NCBI GenBank assembly: GCA_020026335.1
Contig: JAHHQO010000003.1
Location: forward strand, 124,001-188,000
Source: Alistipes sp.
Lineage (GTDB): Bacteria; Bacteroidota; Bacteroidia; Bacteroidales; Rikenellaceae
DNA length: 64,000 nt
Direction of reading: 5' to 3'
How positions within the stretch are numbered: position 1 is the first letter of the stretch; the number at the start of each line of letters is the position of its first letter. The notes below the pieces were generated by a model, which did no database searches, was not told the DNA's origin, and was given only the letters and a program-made list of their open reading frames with translations. Of the stretch, positions 35,601-43,547 are shown one piece after another. Made by a program: the position numbers and the translations under genes.

Positions 35601-35930
35601 CTCGATTCGTGGACACCCAGCAACCCCCACGCCAAATATCCTGCTCTTCACTTGGGTAATCACCCCAACAACAAAAACCCGAACAGCAGCCTGTTCCTCT
35701 ATAACGCTTCCTACCTGCGTCTGAAGAACATAGAAATCGGTTACAGCCTGCCCCAAAAGTGGATTAATCCGCTTCATCTGCAGCGTGTGAGATTCTATGT
35801 TCAGGGTCTGAACTTGTGGACTATCGATGGTCTCGATGATGTGGATATGGACCCCGAGACCAAGGATGGTGACGGTACATGGTATCCTATCCAGCGAGTT
35901 ATCAATTTTGGTGTAAACGTAACATTCTAA
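32634..35930 (+). CDS. SusC/RagA-like TonB-dependent receptor
   Basis: 1098 residues. Signal peptide, then a carboxypeptidase-regulatory-like domain (VRGTVLDDHGDPIIGATVLVKG, about 48-130). Next is a TonB box/plug with VVVVGFGVQKKQTITGS, the SusC-family 'NIRGLSTYNGGAQAPIVIVDGVE' and KDASATAVYGVRGANGVIIVTT. The 22-strand barrel ends in VINFGVNVTF with the terminal aromatic. It imports oligosaccharides (here perhaps glycopeptides) through the outer membrane together with the SusD partner encoded 16 bp downstream. Confidence 0.97.
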   Translation: MSKNPTKSILKGMGIGMISLAAVMSPQTQVFADANDSATVMTQKKGLPVRGTVLDDHGDPIIGATVLVKGTAIGTTTNVDGTFTVDVPFADAILNLSFIGYTPMEIPLNGRTSLDVVMTEDSKTIEQVVVVGFGVQKKQTITGSLTSLSVKELSQSPSANVTNALAGRLPGLTVTQYGGGEPGKDIGQLNIRGLSTYNGGAQAPIVIVDGVERSFSDLSPDEIETFTILKDASATAVYGVRGANGVIIVTTKRGVNSGKPTVEFKAQFGISEPISFSNYLGSADYATLYNQALKNDNPNWETDPIVQSKMFPQKMIDNWRHAEGFNHDGKGYNIDLFDYAFKPAFQQDYSLSVRGGNERARYFAMVSFFDQGGNYKYTDLNPAYETNGGYTRYNLRSNIDVDVTKDFYIHLGLGGRIAQTNESGGGSNNIIFTANTVPSMYPVVLEYNGYPANDDFYKDHPRGLLFGDTRFRKNILGEIAFMGYRKGQITNFDGTFTIGHKLDFITEGLKIEGLFSYDMAESQTITRIPGRPTVNNEEYGGYATFYPTVGPSAFWNPDETHYMGAYTPAVNNHTVNTPIGNDFSHGQSVGKTYMQLKLDYARQFGDHNVTGMVMVNRSETKIDKEVPFRYQGLAARVTYNYRNKYLFETNLGVNGSENFARGNRYGVFPSVSLGWVLTEEPFMRGTRNWLDYLKIRGSFGISGNDQGIGRFLYVQYYNPTGGNGWHLGPNLDQNMGDGLEEGDLANANLTWEKGQKYNVGLEVKMFNNKLSIVADAFYERRYDIITNTGGSDVVGIPDVLGKVSSMVNAGEVINRGIDVEVGWNHRVNKNFSYFVKFNCGFARNKIRNMLEIEREVPWMQRTGHRIGENFVYVADHFVRDQAEADRLNAMNNGNGYQKWGKLVPGDVVYRDLNNDGIIDELHDMCPMGNPKVPEFQFGIPIGFAYKGLDVSMLWQGAALTSMMLNGPAVYDFPVMGAQGNDMGKVKGMHLDSWTPSNPHAKYPALHLGNHPNNKNPNSSLFLYNASYLRLKNIEIGYSLPQKWINPLHLQRVRFYVQGLNLWTIDGLDDVDMDPETKDGDGTWYPIQRVINFGVNVTF

Positions 35931-35946
35931 TAATAAGATAAGCATT

Positions 35947-37911
35947 ATGAAACTTTTGCATATCCTATCAAAAATATTAATGTCGGCCCTTTGGGTGGTC
36001 TCGCTCACTTCGTGTGAGGATTACCTCGACCGACAGGACGACGGTAAACAGCAAGAGAAAGATGTCTTCGCCAAGTTTACCGAAGTGGATAAGTTGGTCA
36101 CTCAGCTCTATTCCGACATGTATTCTCGTTCGGCGGGATTAAATATCATTTATTCGCACAGTGTGGGTACATTGTGTGACGAGTTGGAGTTCAATAAGGC
36201 CGACAGTGATGCCCCCTTCAAGATTCTCAATGGTGAGTTAAGTGCCGACCCCTCTTCCATCGGTCAGGTCAACGGTGGCAACTGGTGGTGGCAGCAGTAT
36301 CAGGTTATCCGTAAGGCTAATAAGATTCTGTGGGGTGTAGAACACTACCACACTCCCGATCACCCGTCGAAACCCGGCCTTTTGAAGCAGCGTCTGGCCG
36401 AGACCCGTTTCTTCCGTGCCTACTACCACTATATGCTGTTGCGTTGGCATGGCGAAATGGTCTACATGGACCGTCTTGCTTCTCCCGACGAGCCGGCTTC
36501 GAATTATGCTGTCCGCGAATCGGTGCACGCGAGTGTGGAAAAGATGTGTAAGGACCTCGACGATGCTGCGGCAGTGCTTCCTGCACAGTTGTCGGGTAAG
36601 GAAATCGGTCGTATAGACAAAGGTGCGTGCCTGGCGCTGAAAGCTATGGTACGATATATTGCCGCACAACCTCTCTACAATGGTGGTGAGAATGGTGTCT
36701 CTCCGCTGGGTAACAACGATACCCGTGTGGGTGCCGAGGAATACAAGGTTTACAAGCCCGAACGCTGGAAGGCTGTGCTCGATGCCACCAACGAGTTCTT
36801 CACCGAATGCGGTTCGCGCTATTCGCTCTACAACAAGTATGGCAAGGAGGATTTTGTCGACGACATCGACGAGCGTTCGAAGTCGGGCAGAACCGTTTAC
36901 AAGCGTTTGAGTCTCATGTTTCAGGATGTGGATTTCTATCGTACGGAAGCTATCCTCACCCTCAAGGGCGGTAAGGACTCGCGCTGGTGTCAGGACAATC
37001 TTCCCGACCGTGCCGAATTTGGCGGTCAGACCCGTAATCAGCCTACCCAGGAGCAGGTCGACCAGTATGAGTTCATCGTCGATGGTAAGGGTTACAGCAT
37101 CTTCAGCCGCGAGGCCAAGGCCGGTGGTTATGACGACGAGAACCCATATGTCAACCGCGACCCTCGTCTCTACCGTGACGTGATTTTCGCTGGTTCCATC
37201 TATCAGAACATTGTCTACTCACCCCAGCCGGGTGGCAAAGACCCCATCAACCACTCGACATTGCGTGATGGAAAGCATACACGTACGGGTTATGCGTTGC
37301 GCAAGTTCATTTTTGAAAACTATGACAAGGAGGGTAGTGTCGTGGGTCTGTTCTTCCCGTTGATTCGTCTGCCGGAAATCATGCTTATTCATGCCGATGC
37401 GCTGAACGAAAACGACGATCCTCAGGCCGCTACCGAGGTGCCGCGTCTGTTGAACGAGATTCGCGAGCGTTCGTTTATGGTCCCTGTTCCCGAGACTCTG
37501 TCATCGAGTAAGGAGTTGCGCAGAGAGTACATCAACCGCGAGCGTCGTGTGGAGTTGTTCTACGAGAACAACCGATTCTTCGATCTTCGCTACAAGGGTA
37601 TTCCCACCTTGTCATCAGAGCTGATTAAGGAGTCGCAGTATCTCGGTCTGTCGGGTGACGGTGACGAGCGCGCACAGTTATGGTTCGATAGAGGTTTTGG
37701 TGAGTATCCCCAGACCCAGCACTATATCCATGGCATGATTCCCATGCCCGATGTCAACGGAAAGGTGGTCATCGACGGCAAGACCTATAAGATGAAGCGT
37801 GTGGAGGGGCGGCAGCTGGTGCGCAAGTTCTCCTACCGTGATTACTTCTTCCCCATCAATAGTAATGAGATTGCCAAAACCCCGACTCTGGTTCAGAATC
37901 CCGGCTGGTAG
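35947..37911 (+). CDS. SusD/RagB-like surface glycan-binding lipoprotein
   Basis: 654 residues. Lipobox LTSCEDYLDRQDDG places the mature Cys near residue 25. The TPR-containing SusD N-terminal region includes 'VIRKANKILWGVEHYH' and 'RFFRAYYHYMLLRWHGEMVYMDR'; the C-terminal SusD domain has 'FPLIRLPEIMLIHADALNE' and 'INRERRVELFYENNRFFDLRYKG'. It forms the lid of the SusC channel and binds the substrate at the cell surface. Co-transcribed with susC and the peptidase/mannosidase genes. Confidence 0.96.
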   Translation: MKLLHILSKILMSALWVVSLTSCEDYLDRQDDGKQQEKDVFAKFTEVDKLVTQLYSDMYSRSAGLNIIYSHSVGTLCDELEFNKADSDAPFKILNGELSADPSSIGQVNGGNWWWQQYQVIRKANKILWGVEHYHTPDHPSKPGLLKQRLAETRFFRAYYHYMLLRWHGEMVYMDRLASPDEPASNYAVRESVHASVEKMCKDLDDAAAVLPAQLSGKEIGRIDKGACLALKAMVRYIAAQPLYNGGENGVSPLGNNDTRVGAEEYKVYKPERWKAVLDATNEFFTECGSRYSLYNKYGKEDFVDDIDERSKSGRTVYKRLSLMFQDVDFYRTEAILTLKGGKDSRWCQDNLPDRAEFGGQTRNQPTQEQVDQYEFIVDGKGYSIFSREAKAGGYDDENPYVNRDPRLYRDVIFAGSIYQNIVYSPQPGGKDPINHSTLRDGKHTRTGYALRKFIFENYDKEGSVVGLFFPLIRLPEIMLIHADALNENDDPQAATEVPRLLNEIRERSFMVPVPETLSSSKELRREYINRERRVELFYENNRFFDLRYKGIPTLSSELIKESQYLGLSGDGDERAQLWFDRGFGEYPQTQHYIHGMIPMPDVNGKVVIDGKTYKMKRVEGRQLVRKFSYRDYFFPINSNEIAKTPTLVQNPGW

Positions 37912-37933
37912 TCGTAATAATTGATTTCAAGCA

Positions 37934-40900
37934 ATGAAAAAACTAAAACATATTCTATTGGCAGTGGAGTGTATGGCTGCGATGAGCGTGGCTGCACAAA
38001 GCTCTTATGTCAATCCTATGATAGGTACCAACGGTATGGGACATACATTCCCCGGAGCGTGCTATCCGTTCGGACTCGTGCAATTGAGTCCCGACACCGA
38101 CTGCCAGCCCCACAATATCAATGGTGCCTACAATAAAAAGGCGTATGAGTATTGTGCCGGCTATCGCTACGATGACCCCACGATTGTGGGTTTCAGCCAT
38201 ACACATTTCAGCGGCACGGGCCACTCCGATTTGGGAGATATTCTGCTGATGCCTACCACCGGAGAGTTGCAGCTCAAACCCGGTGAGGCAGAAGCTCCCC
38301 AAACGGGATACCGTTCGCGTTATAGCCACGACAACGAGGTTGCACGCCCCGGCTACTACTCGGTCGAACTTGACGATTATTGTGTGAAGGTTCAGCTGAC
38401 CGCCACACCCCGAGTAGGTGTCCATAAGTACTCTTATCCCAAGGACAGCCGTGAGGGTCGTGTAGTCATGGATCTCAATCACGGTATCTACAACTACGAC
38501 GGTAAGACCCTTTGGGCATCCGTCAGAATCGAGAACGATACGTTGGTTACCGGTTACCGCATCACCAACGGTTGGGCACGTACAAACTACACCTATTTTG
38601 CAATTTCCTTTTCCAAACCGATAAAGAACTACGGCTATAAGGATTTGGAACCTGTGAAATACAGCGGCTTTTGGCACAGATTTGATATGAATCACAACTT
38701 TCCCGAAATGGCAGGTCGCAAGGTGGTTTCATATTTTGAATTTGACACCCGTCACGATGCCGATTTGGAGGTAAAAGTGGCATTGTCGTCTGTCGGTACC
38801 GATGGTGCCGTGGCCAACCTCAAAGCCGAGGTCGGAGGACGCAGTTTCGATGAGATTGCCTCACAGACCGCACATGCATGGGAGAAGGAGCTCTCCTCCA
38901 TTCGTGTTGAGGGTGATGAGAATCAGAAGGCAATGTTCTATACCTCTTATTACCACACGATGATTAATCCGTCGGTTTATACTGATGTCGATGGCCGTTA
39001 CCGCGGTCTGGATAACAATATCCATTGTGCGGAGGACTTTACCAACTACACAATCTTCTCTTTGTGGGATACCTATCGTGCGGAGCACCCCTTGCTCAAT
39101 CTCATGAAAACGGAGCAGAATCGCGATATGGTGCAGTCGATGTTGTGTCATCAACAGCAGAGTGTTCATGGTATGTTGCCCGTTTGGAGCCACATGGCCA
39201 ATGAGAACTGGTGCATGAGTGGTTACCACTCGGTTTCGGTGTTGGCCGATGCTGTGGTAAAGGGTGCCGATGTCGATATTCACGAGGTACTCCGTGCCAT
39301 GATTAAGACTTCGAAGGTTCCCTACTATGAGGGGCTGGATAACTATATGTGGTTGGGCTATGTACCGATGAACGATTCGGGTACATCGGCCTCCACTACA
39401 CTGGAGTATGCCTACGATGACTGGTGCATCTATCAGGTGGCACTTTTGGCCGGCGAGAAAAAGATTGCCGACGAGTACCGTCGTCGCGCATTGAACTACC
39501 GTAATGTATTCGACCGCAGCATCGGTTTTGCAAGACCCCGTAAAGCCAATGGCGCATTCAAAACCCCGTTTGATCCCCTGCACACTTCGGGTGAAGGTTT
39601 CATCGAGGGCAATTCGTGGAATTTCACCTTCCATGTGCCTCACGATGTCAAGGGTCTGATGACGCTCATGGGTGGTGACAAGAAGTTTGTCGAGCGTCTT
39701 GACAAGCTCTTCACCATGCAGCTCGATTCTAAGTATTACGAGCATCATGAGGATATCACGGCCGACTGCATCCTGGGCGGATATGTCCACGGCAATGAGC
39801 CGAGCCACCATATTCCTTACCTTTATGCGTGGAGTTCGCAGCCCTGGAAAACCCAGTATTGGGTGCGCGAGATTCTTAACCGTATGTACAAGAACGATAT
39901 CAAAGGTCTGAGTGGCAATGACGACTGCGGACAGATGTCGGCTTGGTATATCTTCTCGTCTCTGGGCTTCTATCCCGTATCTCCGGGGACCAATGAATAT
40001 GTGCTGGGTGCGCCCTATATGCCATATCAGGAACTCTCGCTGCCCAATGGTCGCAAGTTTGTCATCAAGGCTCCGGGTGTGAGCGACAAGATGCGCTATG
40101 TGCGTTCGGTGAAGCTCAACGGTAAACGCTACGACAAGATGTATATCACACATGACGATATTCTTGCCGGCGGCGAAATAGAATTTGTCATGGGAGCATC
40201 GCCCAACCGCAAGCGTGGCCTTGCTGCACAGGATAAGCCCTATTCGCTGACCGATGGGATAATTGTCAATGAAAGGGATAAGTGGTCGGGTTATGATGTA
40301 GGTGAGATATTCTTCGAAGATAAGGCACCCGAGACATTGGGTTCGAAGATATACCATCACATCATTACCGACCCCGAATCCTACATTGCCGACAAGGCGC
40401 GCGATGTGCTCAACACCCTCTATTTTTCGCCCGATGACAAGATTACGCCGGTTCGTGAGTTGCACTATGAGATTGATGATATCGACGGTGTATCGGCCAA
40501 AGGCGGCGGTAACGGCAATGTGTCGGTGTGGTACAGCACCCGTCATATCGAGTATTCGTTTGCCAAGCGCGACACCGCACGTCTCGACTATGAGACTCGG
40601 GGCGTATTGTTCCACGAGCTGACACATGCCTTTCAACTCGAGCCGCAGGGTATCGGAACCTACGGGACAAACCGCACCTTCTGGGCGTTTATCGAGGGTA
40701 TGGCCGATGCGGTGAGAGTGGCCAACGGTTGCTTCACGGCCGAGGACCGTCCGCGTGGCGGTAATTACGACGACGGATATCGCACTACGGGATTCTTCCT
40801 CTACTGGTTGCAGCGCACCAAGGATGCCGACTTTATCAAAAAGTTCAATCGTTCGGCCCTTGAGGTCGTTCCTTGGTCATTTGACGGAGCCGTCAAACAC

Positions 40901-40969
40901 ATTTTGGGCAAGGAATACAGTGTGTCCGATTTGTGGGAGGAGTACCAACACGAGGTCGGTGACAAATAA
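37934..40969 (+). CDS. GH92 mannosidase fused to a BSP-type metallopeptidase
   Basis: 1011 residues with a signal peptide ending near VAAQ. Residues about 22-765 are a complete GH92 enzyme (SSYVNPMIGTNGMGHTFPGA; HGNEPSHH with acid E622; GNDDCGQ with D663-D664). Residues about 775-1010 are a basic-secretory-protein (BSP, plant BSP/peptidase M-like) domain with zinc motif H894-E-L-T-H and a downstream EGMAD (E921), the usual third-ligand region. Both active sites look intact. Most GH92 proteins end at about 760 residues, so this is a real fusion in one uninterrupted frame. It probably couples demannosylation to proteolysis of glycoproteins; peptidase activity is inferred from motif only. Confidence 0.9.
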   Translation: MKKLKHILLAVECMAAMSVAAQSSYVNPMIGTNGMGHTFPGACYPFGLVQLSPDTDCQPHNINGAYNKKAYEYCAGYRYDDPTIVGFSHTHFSGTGHSDLGDILLMPTTGELQLKPGEAEAPQTGYRSRYSHDNEVARPGYYSVELDDYCVKVQLTATPRVGVHKYSYPKDSREGRVVMDLNHGIYNYDGKTLWASVRIENDTLVTGYRITNGWARTNYTYFAISFSKPIKNYGYKDLEPVKYSGFWHRFDMNHNFPEMAGRKVVSYFEFDTRHDADLEVKVALSSVGTDGAVANLKAEVGGRSFDEIASQTAHAWEKELSSIRVEGDENQKAMFYTSYYHTMINPSVYTDVDGRYRGLDNNIHCAEDFTNYTIFSLWDTYRAEHPLLNLMKTEQNRDMVQSMLCHQQQSVHGMLPVWSHMANENWCMSGYHSVSVLADAVVKGADVDIHEVLRAMIKTSKVPYYEGLDNYMWLGYVPMNDSGTSASTTLEYAYDDWCIYQVALLAGEKKIADEYRRRALNYRNVFDRSIGFARPRKANGAFKTPFDPLHTSGEGFIEGNSWNFTFHVPHDVKGLMTLMGGDKKFVERLDKLFTMQLDSKYYEHHEDITADCILGGYVHGNEPSHHIPYLYAWSSQPWKTQYWVREILNRMYKNDIKGLSGNDDCGQMSAWYIFSSLGFYPVSPGTNEYVLGAPYMPYQELSLPNGRKFVIKAPGVSDKMRYVRSVKLNGKRYDKMYITHDDILAGGEIEFVMGASPNRKRGLAAQDKPYSLTDGIIVNERDKWSGYDVGEIFFEDKAPETLGSKIYHHIITDPESYIADKARDVLNTLYFSPDDKITPVRELHYEIDDIDGVSAKGGGNGNVSVWYSTRHIEYSFAKRDTARLDYETRGVLFHELTHAFQLEPQGIGTYGTNRTFWAFIEGMADAVRVANGCFTAEDRPRGGNYDDGYRTTGFFLYWLQRTKDADFIKKFNRSALEVVPWSFDGAVKHILGKEYSVSDLWEEYQHEVGDK

Positions 40970-40998
40970 TTGAATCGATAACATAAAACATTGATGTT

Positions 40999-42246
40999 AT
41001 GAAAAATATTCTAGGTATAATGCTTTTGGCATTTGCTGGATTAAACATTACAGGTTGCTCCGAGGGCGACCCGTTCAACGGACAGGGTATGCGACCCTCT
41101 GTCGACGGAGTCAGCGATGCCGATATTGTCGCTATTGAGAAAGCGTACTATGACGCACGCTACAAGGAGTTGACCTTGGTCTGGGAAAGTGTGGCTTCGG
41201 AATTCGATGGCAGCTTCTTGGGTACGGAGGTGACCTTCACCTCGCATAGCGGCAAGGTGGTAACCACCGAAATTATGCGTGACAAAAACTTCCCGCAGGC
41301 CTATGACCGCACGGTAGTGGCAACCAAGAGTCCGCAGAGTGTGATTTATCGCAGTATCTGGCGCGACAAGGATAGCAAGCGTATTTACAGTGATTATTGC
41401 AAACTCAATGAGGTGGCCAATCTCGAAATCCAAAATGTAGAGTATGGCCGTGAGGTGAGCTTTAAGAATATGCACATGCCCGAATGGATGATGTCCAACC
41501 ATGTGGAGGGTACTCCCGAAAGCGACCTCTACTACAAGATTTTGGGCAATCCTCCCTATGATTTCTGCGAGGCACAGCTCAAGACCATTTGTGGAGCCAT
41601 GTGGTTCAACGAGCGTGACCCCTATGTCAAGCTCAAGCAGCTGGAATGTCAGTTTAAGCCCTCCGATGTCTTGGCCTACGTTACTTGGGAGGGTGACAAA
41701 ACCATCATGTGTGTGAGTCAGAGTCATGTGAAGGGATTGCTCTCATCGCCTTTTGAAGAGGCACGTGATGAGCTGATTGGTGTATGCTACCACGAGTTGA
41801 CCCACACCATGCAGGTGGGTGTCAGTTCATCGAACAGCTTCGACCACCAGTGTTATGTTGAGGGTGGTGCTGATGCTTCGCGTCTGATTTGCGGAGGTTT
41901 CAGCGAGCAGGCACGTCTCGACCGTTCGCGCAGTGCTGTTGCCAAAGCCGAGGACCAGACTACTGATTCCAAGAATCCTCCCCACCCGTGGTTGAACCAG
42001 TATTCTGACTCGGGCTTCTTCATGGCGTGGTTGCGCCGTTACGACGGTGACTTCTGGCGCAAGTTCAACTATTCGACTCAGATTCTGATCAGCAACGACT
42101 GGACATTCGAGGGGGCTGTGAAGTTGATTTTCGCCGACAACAAGTATGTTCAGGAAGAGATTGAGAAACAAGGTTGTAAAAATGATATCCTGAGAGGCTT
42201 GTGGAGAGCTTACAAGCAGGATGTCGAGTCTGAAACTTTGGAATAG
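40999..42246 (+). CDS. BSP-like metallopeptidase lipoprotein, copy 1
   Basis: 415 residues. Lipobox NITGCSEGD. Residues about 35-170 form an N-terminal domain of unknown type ('GTEVTFTSHSGK', DKNFPQAYDRTVVAT, YRSIWRDKDS). The C-terminal BSP-like peptidase domain carries H265-E-L-T-H-T-M-Q and VEGGADASR (E288). It probably degrades proteins or glycopeptides at the cell surface. It lies 29 bp after the GH92-BSP gene and is followed by a close paralogue, with conserved residues throughout, so a tandem duplication. Confidence 0.82.
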   Translation: MKNILGIMLLAFAGLNITGCSEGDPFNGQGMRPSVDGVSDADIVAIEKAYYDARYKELTLVWESVASEFDGSFLGTEVTFTSHSGKVVTTEIMRDKNFPQAYDRTVVATKSPQSVIYRSIWRDKDSKRIYSDYCKLNEVANLEIQNVEYGREVSFKNMHMPEWMMSNHVEGTPESDLYYKILGNPPYDFCEAQLKTICGAMWFNERDPYVKLKQLECQFKPSDVLAYVTWEGDKTIMCVSQSHVKGLLSSPFEEARDELIGVCYHELTHTMQVGVSSSNSFDHQCYVEGGADASRLICGGFSEQARLDRSRSAVAKAEDQTTDSKNPPHPWLNQYSDSGFFMAWLRRYDGDFWRKFNYSTQILISNDWTFEGAVKLIFADNKYVQEEIEKQGCKNDILRGLWRAYKQDVESETLE

Positions 42247-42309
42247 GAACCTAATCATTGACTCCGGCAGGCAGGACGTCTGTCGGAGTTGACCTAAAAC
42301 GCAAGCAAA

Positions 42310-43527
42310 ATGAATTTCAATAACTTTTTTCGCAAATGTATGGCTGTCGGTTGTCTGTCATTGTTACTATCGGCAGTCGGTTGTGACTCTTGTGGTATAA
42401 AGAGTGTAGTGAAAATCGATGAGGCACTCTACGATGTCCGTTATCAGGAATTGTTCGTGAACTGGAAACCCGTGGATGAGGAGCTTGATGCCAAGTTTTT
42501 GGGTACAGAGGTGACGCTGACCACCATCAGTGGCAAACCTCTCACCACTGAGATTTTGCGTGACAAGAATTTTCCCCAGGCCTACAATCGTATTACGGTG
42601 GCTACCGCCAACCCCGAAGATGTCGTTTACCGCAGCATCTGGTGTGATGAGCAGGGGGAGCGTGTGTATAGCGATGCCTGTCGTGTGGGCGATGTCAAGG
42701 GGCTGGAAATCCGTAATGTCGAGTACGGCAAGGAAATCTCCTTCAAAGAGATGGTCCTCCCGCAATGGCAGATGTACAACGAGATTGAGGGTACTTCCGA
42801 AAGTGACCTCTACTACAAAATTTTGGGCAATCCCCCCTATAAATTCTGCGAGGATATGCTCAAAACTATATGTGGTGCCATGTGGTTCAATGTTGAAGAC
42901 CCCTATGTGAAACTTAAGAAACTGGAGTGTCAGTTCAAACCTTCGGGCTATTTGGCCTATGTTACCTGGGAGGATGATAAAACGATTATGTGCGTGAGCC
43001 AAAACCATGTGAAGGGCTTGTTGAACGGTGACTATGAGGCCGGTCGTGATGAGCTGATTGGTGTATGCTACCATGAGCTGACCCACACCATGCAGGTGGG
43101 TATCAGCACGAACAGCAATGCCGACCATTATTGTTTCGTTGAGGGCGGTGCCGATGCTTCTCGTATCATCTGCCGCGGTTTCAGCGAAGAGAAACGACTC
43201 TCACGTGCATTGAGTGCTGTGGCCAAGGCCGAGGACCAGACCGAGAATCCCGATGCAGCGCCTCATCCCTGGTTGAATCCCTATTGCGATTCGGGTATTT
43301 TCATCGCATGGTTGCGTCGTTATGATGGCGATTTCTGGCGTAAGTTCAACTGTTCGTCTCAGATTCTGAAAGACAAGAACTGGACGCTGGAGAACGCCGT
43401 AAAGCTGATTCTGTCAAACAATGTGGCTGTGCAGAAGGATATCGAGGCACAGGGTTGCATGGACGATATCGTGCGCGGCCTGTGGAGAGTTTACAAGCAG
43501 GATGTGGAGTCCGAAAAATTGAACTAA
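42310..43527 (+). CDS. BSP-like metallopeptidase lipoprotein, copy 2
   Basis: 405 residues, clearly homologous over its full length to the preceding gene: shared 'GTEVTLTTISGKPLTTE', DKNFPQAYNR, 'SDLYYKILGNPPYKFCE', 'RDELIGVCYHELTHTMQVG' and KQDVESEKLN. Lipobox SAVGCDSC. Zinc motif H255-E-L-T-H and VEGGADASR (E278) intact. The N-terminal 60 residues diverge most. The pair may have different peptide or glycan preferences. The 63-bp intergenic segment contains a small inverted repeat (CTCCGGCAGGCAGGACGTCTGTCGGAG) without a T tract. Confidence 0.82.
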   Translation: MNFNNFFRKCMAVGCLSLLLSAVGCDSCGIKSVVKIDEALYDVRYQELFVNWKPVDEELDAKFLGTEVTLTTISGKPLTTEILRDKNFPQAYNRITVATANPEDVVYRSIWCDEQGERVYSDACRVGDVKGLEIRNVEYGKEISFKEMVLPQWQMYNEIEGTSESDLYYKILGNPPYKFCEDMLKTICGAMWFNVEDPYVKLKKLECQFKPSGYLAYVTWEDDKTIMCVSQNHVKGLLNGDYEAGRDELIGVCYHELTHTMQVGISTNSNADHYCFVEGGADASRIICRGFSEEKRLSRALSAVAKAEDQTENPDAAPHPWLNPYCDSGIFIAWLRRYDGDFWRKFNCSSQILKDKNWTLENAVKLILSNNVAVQKDIEAQGCMDDIVRGLWRVYKQDVESEKLN

Positions 43528-43547
43528 TCTAACCGTTTATTTGAATT

